Shown here: piece after piece, positions 17,621 to 25,770 of the stretch | How positions within the stretch are numbered: position 1 is the stretch's first letter | How the letters are laid out: every line of letters starts with the position of its first letter | NCBI RefSeq assembly: GCF_025143985.1 | Contig: NZ_CP083564.1 | Span: forward strand, 2,759,001-2,823,000 | Origin: Sulfitobacter sp. W027 | GTDB lineage: Bacteria > Pseudomonadota > Alphaproteobacteria > Rhodobacterales > Rhodobacteraceae | Direction of reading: 5' to 3' | DNA: 64,000 nucleotides | The notes under the pieces: model-generated | Database searches by the model: none | What the model saw: the letters and a program-made list of their open reading frames with translations, nothing else | Told to the model about the DNA's origin: nothing | Position numbers and translations under genes: made by a program

Positions 17621-18119
17621 CGATTGGTCCTCCCTTGATGCGGTTGCGGGCGGCAAGCGCCGCCTGAACGATGGGCGCGTAACCCGTGCAGCGGCACAGA
17701 TGTCCCGAGAGCGCCTCGCGGATCGCCCCTTCATCCGCGTCCGGTTGGCGCAAAAACAGCGCGTCGAGCGTCATCAGGATGCCCGCGGTGCAGAAGCCAC
17801 ATTGCAGCGCAAAATGTTCGCGAAAGGCTTCTTGCAGGGAGCTCAGCGCATCGTCTGTCGCAAGCCCCTCCACTGTGCGGAGCTCGCAGCCCTCGGCCTG
17901 ATGAGCGAGCATCAAGCAGGCGCGCGCGGGCTCCCCTTCGATTTGGACCGTGCACGCACCGCAGACGCCGTGCTCGCAGCCCACATGGGTGCCGGTCGCG
18001 CCGATCTCTTGGCGGAGGACATCCGTCAGCAATGTGCGTGGCGACACACGCGCCGAAACGGGACGTCCGTTCAGGGTGAAGCGCACCGGGTGCGTCTCGT
18101 CTTGGGTCAGTCGCGGCAT
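17613..18119 (-). CDS. Molybdenum hydroxylase 2Fe-2S subunit (CoxS-type)
   Basis: 168 aa with two iron-sulfur sites. The plant-type site uses Cys48, Cys53, Cys56 and Cys68 (CEHGVCGAC...C); the second uses Cys107, Cys110, Cys142 and Cys144 (CGFC, CRC). This is the small electron-transfer subunit of xanthine dehydrogenase/aldehyde oxidase family enzymes. The gene overlaps the FAD subunit by 13 bp and the ligase by 8 bp, so the subunits are translated together. Confidence 0.93.
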   Translation of the reverse strand: MPRLTQDETHPVRFTLNGRPVSARVSPRTLLTDVLRQEIGATGTHVGCEHGVCGACTVQIEGEPARACLMLAHQAEGCELRTVEGLATDDALSSLQEAFREHFALQCGFCTAGILMTLDALFLRQPDADEGAIREALSGHLCRCTGYAPIVQAALAARNRIKGGPIDA

Positions 18120-18934
18120 GACAGTGCCTCCTTCAAGGTTGCGCGGCCGAGCTGCCGGACCAGATCGCGGCGGTAGCGGGCGGTCGCATGCAGGTCGTCG
18201 CGGGCCTGCAAATGCCAGGCGAACTCGTTCAACCGGTCATCGAGTCCTTGCGCGTCTGCGGGCAGATCGAGCGTGCGGGGCGTGTCGGCGACGCCGCCCA
18301 CGCTCAGCGTGGCGGTGCCGTCGGGTCGGGCGATGGCGGCGCAGGCGACGATGGCGAAATCACCATGGCGGCGGGCCACTTCGCGGAACGCGTATCCGGT
18401 GCCTGTTTGGTGGGCCGGGAAAGTGACCGAGGTGATCATCTCGCCGGGGGCGAGGTCAGTGGACATCATGCCCTGGAAGAAATCGCGCGCCGCGACGGCT
18501 CGTGTCTTGCGACGGCGGCGCAGGGTCACGGTGCCGCCGAGGGCAATTAGGCAAAGCGGCAGCTCGGCGCTGGGATCGGCATGGGCGACAGAACCGCAAA
18601 CCGTGCCGCGATTGCGCAGTTGCGTGTGTCCGACCCATGGCAGCGCGGCGCGCACCAGCGGCAAGCGGTCCGCCAGATCCGGCCAGCGTTCAAGCGTGCT
18701 CTGGCGCACGGCGGCCCCGATGGTGACGTTATCGCCCTTGGCCTCGATCCGAGACAGCTCCGGGATGCGAGTGATGTCAACGAGTGTGGCAGGGCGCGCG
18801 AGGCGCATGTTCAGCATCGGCATCAGCGACTGGCCGCCCGCGATGACCCGGGCCTCGGTGCCACCTTGATGCAGTGCTTCCAGCGCTTCGCCCATCTCCC
18901 TGGCGGCGACATAGTCGAATGGGGCGGGCTTCAT
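18107..18934 (-). CDS. Molybdenum hydroxylase FAD-binding subunit (CoxM-type)
   Basis: About 275 aa. The FAD-binding motifs AGGQSLMPMLNMRL near residue 32 and LRNRGTVCGSVAHADP near residue 107 are clear, with a C-terminal CO-dehydrogenase-flavoprotein domain. It lacks the extra cysteine-rich insertion of the 4-hydroxybenzoyl-CoA reductase beta subunit, arguing against that enzyme. ATG at 18934 has AAAGGAGG at ideal distance and overlaps the large-subunit stop as ATGA. Confidence 0.92.
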   Translation of the reverse strand: MKPAPFDYVAAREMGEALEALHQGGTEARVIAGGQSLMPMLNMRLARPATLVDITRIPELSRIEAKGDNVTIGAAVRQSTLERWPDLADRLPLVRAALPWVGHTQLRNRGTVCGSVAHADPSAELPLCLIALGGTVTLRRRRKTRAVAARDFFQGMMSTDLAPGEMITSVTFPAHQTGTGYAFREVARRHGDFAIVACAAIARPDGTATLSVGGVADTPRTLDLPADAQGLDDRLNEFAWHLQARDDLHATARYRRDLVRQLGRATLKEALSCRD

Positions 18935-21912
18935 GACCGGCCTCCTTTCGTTATGCGGTGGAAAAGGCCCTTGAGCCGCGCCAAAGGCCCGGTGCCCGCG
19001 CCGCCGCAATGGCGGGCCAGCGCGCGGAAGAACTCGCCGATCACGACCTTGGCCGCGCCGTCCAGAAGCCGCCCGCCGACCGAGGCAACCTTGCCGCCGA
19101 TCTCAGCCTCGTAGCGGTAGGCGATCTCGGTGCCGTCGTCGGTGTCGGTCAGTGTGATGCGGCCATGTCCGCCGCCGGTGCCAAGCGCGCCGACAGCTTG
19201 GCCCGACAGCGTCACGGCGTTGGGCGGGTCGAGGTCCGACAATTCAATATCGGCCTTGTAGCGGCCCCGGACCGGCCCGACGCCCAGCGTCACATCCGCC
19301 TTGAAGCGTGTCTCGCCGACCTTCTGCACGCCGTGCGAGCCGGGTATGATCGCATCGAGCGTCGCTGGATCGAGCAGCATCTGCCAGACATCGGCGCGGC
19401 TGGCCTGCACCACGGCGCGGCCATTCCCCGTGAGCTTGCGCCCACCCGTCGTGGCCTCGGCCTTGGTCTCGGGCACCGGGTCTTTCGGGGCGGGCTCGTC
19501 GCCGAAGATATGCGGCGCAAGCTTGGCCGCGGTCACCGGCAGGACGATATCAGGTGAATCGCCTTCGGGGGCCAGCGCGTCGGCCACGGCATTGGCGATG
19601 CAGACGGGCGTCGACATGCAATTGCCTTCGCCCACGCCCTTGGCCCCGAGCGGCGTGAAGGGCGACGGCGTCTCGTGATGCAGGATGACCGGTTCGGGCA
19701 CCTCAATCACCGTGGGCAAGAGGTAATCGGCCAGCGTGCCGGACTGGAATGATCCGTCCGCACCGTAGGCATATTCCTCAAGGAACGCCGCGCCCACCGC
19801 CTGGGCAAAGCCGCCACGCACCTGTCCGTCGACCATCGCGGGATGCAAGATCCGCCCACAATCGTGCATGGTCACGTAGCGGTCGATCTTGGGCTCGGCG
19901 GTCTCGGGGTCGATCTCGACCCCGCAGAAATCGAAGATGAACCCGTGACAGAGCGAGGAATTGATCCCGTCCTCGGCTGTCGGGGCCTCCAGTTCGGGCG
20001 GACTCCAATAGACCGTCTCGCGCAAGGTCTGATCCACGCAGTCCGGCAGGGTGCCCGGCGACCAATGCGCCGTGGCGGCAACCCGCGCGAAGGACAGACT
20101 GTTGTCGGGATTGCCCTTGGCGCGTATGCGGCCCCCCTCGAAGGACACGTCCTCGAGCGCAATGTTCAGCTGCGTAGCCGCGACCTTGGCCAGCTTTTCG
20201 CGCAGCCGCGTTGCTGCGATCTCGGTCGCACCAGCGACCGCCGGGGCAAAGCGCGAGGCGTAGTTGCCCGAGGCGATGGACCAGGCATCGCGCATCGTGT
20301 CCACATCAGCCAGAACGCGCACCGCCTCCATCGGCAGGGCGAACTTGTCGGCCACGACTTGCGCCAGGACGGTCCGGTGGCCTTGACCCTGCGGGACCGA
20401 GGCGACCTTGACCGTAACCGAGCCGAGCGGGTCGATTGCGATGGTTGCGGTTGCCTGCGCGCCGTTCTTGGGCCCCGCCTTGGCACGCTCTTCAGGGGTC
20501 AGCACGGTGGTGATGTAGCCCATATTCGATACCGAAGGCTCAACAACGCAGGCAAAGCCGATGCCATAGCGTCGGCCTTCGGCGCGGGCCTTTTCGCGGC
20601 GGGCGTAAAGCTCGGCGAGACCGCCTTCGGCGACCGCGCGGTTCAGCGCCGTGGCGTAATCGCCCGAGTCGTAGAGCGCACCGCTTGCCGTGCGGTAGGG
20701 AAACGCCCCGGCAGGGATGAGGTTGCGGCGGATGACCTCCAGCCGGTCCAGCCCAAGCTGCCGGGCGATGGCATCCATCAGTCGCTCCAGTGCGAAATAG
20801 ATTTGTGGGCCGCCAAAGCCGCGGTTAAGGCCCGTTGGCGTCTTGTTCGTAAGAACGACACGATTGCGGATCGCCAGATTCTGGATGTCGTAGGCACCGG
20901 TCATGTTGCCGTGCATCCGGTAGAGCGTAGCAGGCTCCGGCGCGCGCAGATGGGCACCGCAATCCTCGATCTGATCCCAATCAAGTGCGGTGATCCGGCC
21001 ATCCGCCTCAACCGCTGCTTCAATCCGAGTCTGCCGATTGGTCGCAGAAACGCTGGCAGACAGATGCTCCAGCCGGTCCTCGATCCACTTGACTGGCGCG
21101 CCCGCGATGCGCGCGGCGATGCCCGCGAGGATCATGTAGGGAAAGACGCCCTGCTTGATCCCGAACGAGCCACCGGAATCGGGGGGTGTGCGCAGCCGCA
21201 GCCGATTGCCCGGCACGTTCAGTGACCGGGCCACCACCGCGTGGATCGAGAAAGGGCCCTGGAAATTCGCGGTGACGTCATAGGCATCCTCGCCCGGCTC
21301 GTAGTTGGCGATCACGCCGTAGGTTTCGATGGGGGTGCAGGCGCTGCGCGGATAGGTAACGTCGATGCCAATCCGGCTCGAGGCAGCCTCGAACGCCGCT
21401 TCGGGATCGCCGTAGCGGAAGCGCCTTTCGTTAATGAGGTTTCCGCCGAGGCTGGGATGAAGCACCGGCGCATCGTCCGAGAGCGCCGCGACGGGATCGA
21501 CCACTGAGCCGAGCGGGCCATAGTCAACCGCGACCAGATCTGCGGCATCCTCGGCCAGGTAGCGGTCGGTTGCCACGACCATGACCAGCGGTTCGCCGAC
21601 ATAGCGCACGCGATCCACCGCCATCGGCCAGCATTCGACATCGGCCTTCACGCCTACGGTCATCGACCGGGTGCGCGCGGCGACGTCCTGTCCGGTGATG
21701 ACGGCGACGACGCCGGGCGCGCGGGCCGCCTCGGCGGTGTCGATCGACCGGATGTCGGCGTGTCCGTGCGGCGACCGCAAGAAGGCCAACGCCAGCGTTC
21801 CTGGTGCCACCGGCAGATCGTCGATGTAACGCCCGTGCCCCGACAGGAGTGCCGGATCCTCGACGCGTGCGACCGAGCGGCCGACGAGTGTCTCTGTAAC
21901 GGTATCTTTCAT
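18931..21912 (-). CDS. Molybdenum hydroxylase large subunit fused to a C-terminal CoxG (SRPBCC) domain
   Basis: 993 aa. Residues about 1-790 are the molybdopterin-binding large subunit: GRSVARVEDPALLSGHGRY at the N-terminus, GGSFGIKQG, LNRGFGGPQ and GAKGVGEGN with the catalytic Glu762. It lacks the CO-dehydrogenase AYxCSFR loop, so it is an aldehyde-oxidase/ring-hydroxylase relative, not CODH. Residues about 826-970 form a CoxG/SRPBCC domain (TGNGRAVVQASRADVWQML), normally a separate protein involved in membrane anchoring or maturation in cox clusters. The start has GGAGGAGAC directly upstream. First gene of the operon downstream of the AraC gene. Substrate unknown; hydroxylation of an aromatic acid or its CoA ester is inferred. 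Confidence 0.92.
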   Translation of the reverse strand: MKDTVTETLVGRSVARVEDPALLSGHGRYIDDLPVAPGTLALAFLRSPHGHADIRSIDTAEAARAPGVVAVITGQDVAARTRSMTVGVKADVECWPMAVDRVRYVGEPLVMVVATDRYLAEDAADLVAVDYGPLGSVVDPVAALSDDAPVLHPSLGGNLINERRFRYGDPEAAFEAASSRIGIDVTYPRSACTPIETYGVIANYEPGEDAYDVTANFQGPFSIHAVVARSLNVPGNRLRLRTPPDSGGSFGIKQGVFPYMILAGIAARIAGAPVKWIEDRLEHLSASVSATNRQTRIEAAVEADGRITALDWDQIEDCGAHLRAPEPATLYRMHGNMTGAYDIQNLAIRNRVVLTNKTPTGLNRGFGGPQIYFALERLMDAIARQLGLDRLEVIRRNLIPAGAFPYRTASGALYDSGDYATALNRAVAEGGLAELYARREKARAEGRRYGIGFACVVEPSVSNMGYITTVLTPEERAKAGPKNGAQATATIAIDPLGSVTVKVASVPQGQGHRTVLAQVVADKFALPMEAVRVLADVDTMRDAWSIASGNYASRFAPAVAGATEIAATRLREKLAKVAATQLNIALEDVSFEGGRIRAKGNPDNSLSFARVAATAHWSPGTLPDCVDQTLRETVYWSPPELEAPTAEDGINSSLCHGFIFDFCGVEIDPETAEPKIDRYVTMHDCGRILHPAMVDGQVRGGFAQAVGAAFLEEYAYGADGSFQSGTLADYLLPTVIEVPEPVILHHETPSPFTPLGAKGVGEGNCMSTPVCIANAVADALAPEGDSPDIVLPVTAAKLAPHIFGDEPAPKDPVPETKAEATTGGRKLTGNGRAVVQASRADVWQMLLDPATLDAIIPGSHGVQKVGETRFKADVTLGVGPVRGRYKADIELSDLDPPNAVTLSGQAVGALGTGGGHGRITLTDTDDGTEIAYRYEAEIGGKVASVGGRLLDGAAKVVIGEFFRALARHCGGAGTGPLARLKGLFHRITKGGRS

Positions 21913-22027
21913 GTCTCCTCCCGGCTTGGCATAGGCAAGCCCTTGGGAAGGGACGTTAGGCGCGCATCCGGAGGTCCCGCGATCCCGCCAGGTCTCGGAC
22001 CTTACCGAGGAGTCTCAAAAACCGGGG

Positions 22028-22882
22028 TCAGCCGCTGTCGCGAAGCGCCGAGACATCACGGAAGATGCTCGGCGAGGAGCCGGCATGGTCGTGAAAGAAG
22101 CGCGAGAAATGCGCCGGCACTGAGAAGCCCAAATCGTCGGAGATGTCGGTGAAGCTGCGGGTGTCGTTTGCGACTGCCTGCACCGCGCGCTCCACTCGCT
22201 GGGTGTTCAGATAGACACGCGGAGAAATGCCGGTCTCGGCCTCAAACAACCGGAAGAAATGCGCGCGGGACACGCCGCTTTCGCGCGCCAGCCACTCCAT
22301 CGAGGGAATTCGAGCCGGGTCCGCGCACATCAATGCCTGGGCCCGCGCGATCCGCCGGTCGGGCGCGCGCATTGCTGTGGCCCGTGCCCGGAGCGACGGC
22401 TGCGCCTCGCGCCAAAGCGCCAGCCGCTCGATGATCGAGACCATCAGCCGCCCGATCAGCCGCTCATGTGTTGCGGCGTCGCCCGGAGCCTGCACCATCG
22501 CCTCGGCGGTCTCGCCGACCTGGCGGCGAATCTGCGGGGTGATGGCACCGCCCGGATGCGGGAAAAAACCCGGTCCCGCGCTCGCTTGCCAATTGCCGCG
22601 AAACGCGCTCAGCCAGATCGGCTCAATGTAAAGCGCGAGGATGATCGTCGGCGGTTGGCCCGCGCGGTGCACGTAGCTGTGGTGTTCCCAAGCGTTGATG
22701 AGCACGGCGCTTTCGTCGGTCAGCGCCACGCGCCGACCACCCACGTCAAACTCGGTATCGGCACCCTCGACCTTCAGCAGCACGTGGCATTGTGCATGGG
22801 CATGCTTGACAAGGGGCCGGTCCATATCAAGGAGAGCGACCCGCCCGAACGTCCCGATAGCGATCCTCAGAGCAGACGACAT
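22028..22882 (-). CDS. AraC family transcriptional regulator
   Basis: 284 aa. An N-terminal cupin-like sensor (HAHAQCHVLLKVEG, WEHHSYVH) is followed by the C-terminal double helix-turn-helix: SMEWLARESGVSRAHFFRLF, then SFTDISDDLGFSVPAHFSRFF. It lies directly upstream of the molybdenum-hydroxylase operon on the same strand with a 115-bp gap, and is its probable activator in response to an aromatic acid. Confidence 0.88.
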   Translation of the reverse strand: MSSALRIAIGTFGRVALLDMDRPLVKHAHAQCHVLLKVEGADTEFDVGGRRVALTDESAVLINAWEHHSYVHRAGQPPTIILALYIEPIWLSAFRGNWQASAGPGFFPHPGGAITPQIRRQVGETAEAMVQAPGDAATHERLIGRLMVSIIERLALWREAQPSLRARATAMRAPDRRIARAQALMCADPARIPSMEWLARESGVSRAHFFRLFEAETGISPRVYLNTQRVERAVQAVANDTRSFTDISDDLGFSVPAHFSRFFHDHAGSSPSIFRDVSALRDSG

Positions 22883-23544
22883 CTGGAATCGTTACCAGTT
22901 TTCGCGAACCTGTCAATCTCGCTCGGCTGCAAGCATCTCGGGTGCAGGTATCATGACGGTTGGACGTTTCAGGCCATCCTCGAAGGCACTTGTTCAGTCT
23001 GTAACTTCACTCGTTCGCGGATGCCGAATACCCCGCTTGATCAACGTGGTCGCAATCTGGTCGGCTTAATAAATCTATTTCGTTGGTGCGGAAATCGCTC
23101 CGCTTAGCGCAAACGCACTTCGGTATGCGCAAAACCCCTTCGGCGACACAGAAGCCATTTCCTTTCAGTCGCATGGAAATTTGAGCTTCTTCCAAATCTC
23201 AGTCGTGTGAGCGGAGCAGAGCCTTACATCGACAAGCGTAGTCACAGATGAAACTGTCAAATACCGAATGATTGAATAGAAAGAGAAGGCTGAGCACTGG
23301 TCGTTGGCTGCGCTGGCAACGAACGTCAGCTCCGGGCCGTTCTTGCTGGTCCTGCTGATGCCGCACCTGCGAAAAAGTCTGCCCCTCACGCGGACAATTT
23401 GGGCTCCTTGCAGCCATACGGCAATGCAGAGTGAAACCCAGTTTCAGGATCGCCTGAATGTCAGCTTTCAATGTTCAGGCAGGGCCGGATCGCGCTTGCG
23501 GCGAACTTCCGCTCTTCGCCCTTTCACGCCAGCAAAGTTCATAC
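22883..23544. other. Gene-poor DNA, no supported feature
   Basis: No open frame with a ribosome binding site or recognisable motif. The part from about 23290 to 23530 has GAACGTCAGC, CGGACAATTT and GCGGCGAACTTCCGCTC, degenerate echoes of the intergenic motif family seen elsewhere. Base composition is more AT-rich than in the flanking operons. Confidence 0.4.
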
Positions 23545-24030
23545 TTAATCCTCAAATATCTGCGCAATGATCAGAATTTCTGCTGATGTCACATCGTCGA
23601 TGACAATGTACGGTCCAAATTCATCCATGCTTGGATCAATTCGGACCCGTAGGGAAGTTGATATCTTTCGCAGAACCGAGTGCTTGGCGTGGAGCTTCAG
23701 CCGCGCAGGCGGCCCGCCATCAACTCGGCTCCGGACATCGTGTTCGTTCTTCATTGGTCCAAGATCTTTCGGACTGCTACCCGTTGATTCTGAAGTGCCT
23801 TTGAACCTTCCCGATCCGACGCTCAGACTCCGGTGAGGTGCTGATCGGGCACCCGCCAACAAGTAGGAATCTTGGTGTTGCCCAAAGTCAGCCAAAATAC
23901 CTTTAGTAGCTCTTGCAAAGGAGCGCGACGATGCCTTACCGGCCTTATATGGAAATGGTTCAGTTCCAGTTGGATTGAAGGGTGAAGCTTGGGTTCGCGA
24001 ATGCGATCCACGGCGAACGTTCAAGGGCAT
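23545..24030 (-). CDS. Doubtful hypothetical protein or decayed gene
   Basis: An open frame of 161 codons. AGAGGA stands 8 nt before its ATG, which is the main argument for it. The first half has unusual composition and the other minus frame (23823-24011) looks at least as protein-like there, so this may be a frameshifted remnant. The last 60 residues (with FGPYIVIDDVTSAEILIIAQI) are more regular. No family recognised. It follows the broken AAA+ ATPase gene by 82 bp. Confidence 0.2.
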   Translation of the reverse strand: MPLNVRRGSHSRTQASPFNPTGTEPFPYKAGKASSRSFARATKGILADFGQHQDSYLLAGARSAPHRSLSVGSGRFKGTSESTGSSPKDLGPMKNEHDVRSRVDGGPPARLKLHAKHSVLRKISTSLRVRIDPSMDEFGPYIVIDDVTSAEILIIAQIFED

Positions 24031-24112
24031 AACGCACTTCCTCTAAATAGATAGAAACATGCAGGGTGTTGTAGCGGAGGAGTTCTCTTTACCTTCGCTC
24101 GACTCTCCTCAC

Positions 24113-25162
24113 TCAGTGCAATGGTGGCCGATTGATTGCCAGTTCGACAGAATCCATCATTCTTGTAACTGAGCGTAGACTTATTAATTGTGGAGCCCTG
24201 ATCGCCTCGATAACCTCCTTCACTGCATCAACAGCTCCGGGTGGGAGGTTTCGCTTGGTGCTTAGCTGATCCGCGAATCCAAGCAGATGCTCAATTGAAA
24301 GCGGTGAGAGCTTTAAGGGTGGGCAGCGGCTGAGAAACGGGGCGGGCAGTCCCTGCACGCTATTTGCGGTCATGATCCATGTAATCCAGGACATATCAAA
24401 GGAGACGCGGAAATATGGGCACGACCATCGAACGGCGGTAGAGCGCTCCAAAAATGGTAGGAGCCCCTCGGATAGAGCGAACCGCTGCCCCCGTAGCGAT
24501 TCGACCGTACCTGCTTTCTAAACCTCATCGACTACGATGACAGGGTTTGCCACCCCGGTGGCCATGATGGTTTCCAAAGGCTTTCCTGGCCCGGCGGATC
24601 CCCAACCACGTTGAGACCCAGTGACCGAGAAGGAAGCAGGCTCGCTGGTGGCCTCTACCACTGCGGTCGGCACCGTTAAATGCCGCGCCAAGGTGCGTGC
24701 CCAGTAGGTTTTTCCAATGCCGGGCGGTCCAACTAGGAGCAGGGGTCGCAAAAGCGGCGCCAGATCACCTCTGCGTACCGACGCGCGCATGTCCTGCCAG
24801 ATCATTTCTGTCGCTGCTGCCATCCAGGGCATCTCAGAATGAATAGCAGAGGCAATTTCGTCTGCACGGTGTTCGGTTTCGACTGAAATAAGCTCTACGC
24901 CGTGGCGGAATACTTCCAACTTCTGGCGGTCTTTGTCGGCCAGATGATCCATGCCTGATCTACGAGAAACCGCATCTTTGTAGGCGACTACCTTCCGTCG
25001 AATATTGAGCCGATCTCGATCAGAAATATGATTGCCTCCTTCGAGTTTGCCTCTCTTCTTCCGAAAATTGATAAGGTGACGTTTCAGGCGGGCTTCGATG
25101 TCAAACGCTGACGGAGCATCGGGATTAGGGAATCTGACATCGGAAAATTTGATGCGGGGCAT
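24113..25162 (-). pseudogene. AAA+ ATPase gene interrupted by one in-frame amber codon
   Basis: One continuous frame of about 349 codons from the ATG at 25162 (AGAGGA upstream) to the stop at 24113, broken only by TAG at 24518-24520, codon 215. Upstream are a basic N-terminal region, Walker A GPPGIGKT and Walker B PVIVVDEV. The amber codon follows at once, where AAA+ enzymes usually have Glu or another residue before KAG. Reading on in the same frame gives SWITWIMTANS with sensor-1 Asn, then LPAPFLSRC with the arginine-finger region. No frameshift is needed. A single base change (for example GAG to TAG) would explain it. The truncated product would lack sensor 1 and the arginine finger, so it should be inactive unless the amber codon is read through. 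Confidence 0.8.
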
Positions 25163-25770
25163 TTGATGTCCTCTCATAGCCGGTTCACCAGTATCTTGGC
25201 GACCAGCATTCGACAGCGAGGGGCTGCCTGGGGTTAATCGAGGGGATCCGGATCCTTGAGAACGTTATGGGAACATCTGGCAGCCTTCGTCAACCACCTT
25301 GCCTCGCTCCCAGGCCAAAAACGAAAGATGCCGACCCTCTCGGATCGGCATTTTACAAAGTAATTAATTTCAATCACTTAACGCACAGTGGAAGAAATAG
25401 ACCTAGAAAGTGGAAGACAAATCAGCCGAAATGGCGCTGAATTGCCCGCCGTTTCACCTATTGAAACGGCCAGGCGCGATCTGCCACCGACCTACATCTA
25501 AAGCACTGGTTTAGTTGATGTCGGAAATCATTGGCGCCGGTTGGCCTGCCACCACGGCGGGTCATTTTTTGCCACTAAAACTTTCCGCATCTACAACCGT
25601 CTTGGTCAGCGTTGAAGCTATAGGTGATTAGCGATGCCATCAGTCAATTATCATGGCCGTCGCGCGCGGCGAGGACCGACGCTTCCGGCCCTCTGCAGAC
25701 ATTCAAGCCAAGCGCAGCAAACGGCCTCTTCCAATCCATGGCGGGATATCATGTTATTCTGGCGGCTGAA
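25163..25770. other. Intergenic DNA between the AAA+ pseudogene and the RloC-like gene
   Basis: No gene seen. It holds one terminator-like hairpin at 25328-25351. The rest, including GCGCCGGTTGGCCTGCC and CTCTGCAGACATTC, shows nothing recognisable. Confidence 0.45.
25328..25351. terminator. Terminator-like hairpin
   Basis: ATGCCGA (25328-25334) and TCGGCAT (25345-25351) form a 7-bp stem followed by TTT on the plus strand; on the minus strand TTTCGTTTTT follows. It may terminate minus-strand transcription coming from the RloC-like gene about 420 bp upstream. Confidence 0.4.

Noticed and set aside
19843..21225. 460-codon plus-strand open frame
   Set aside because: It is antisense to the molybdenum hydroxylase large subunit; its product is rich in Arg/Gly/Asp with no motif, as expected from GC-rich shadow frames.
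18107..21912. 4-hydroxybenzoyl-CoA reductase or CO dehydrogenase as the identity of the molybdenum enzyme
   Set aside because: The FAD subunit lacks the cysteine insert of the former, and the large subunit lacks the AYxCSFR loop of the latter.
24518..25177. A short standalone ATPase ending at 24518
   Set aside because: The same frame continues past the TAG with conserved AAA+ motifs, so an interrupted gene is the simpler reading.
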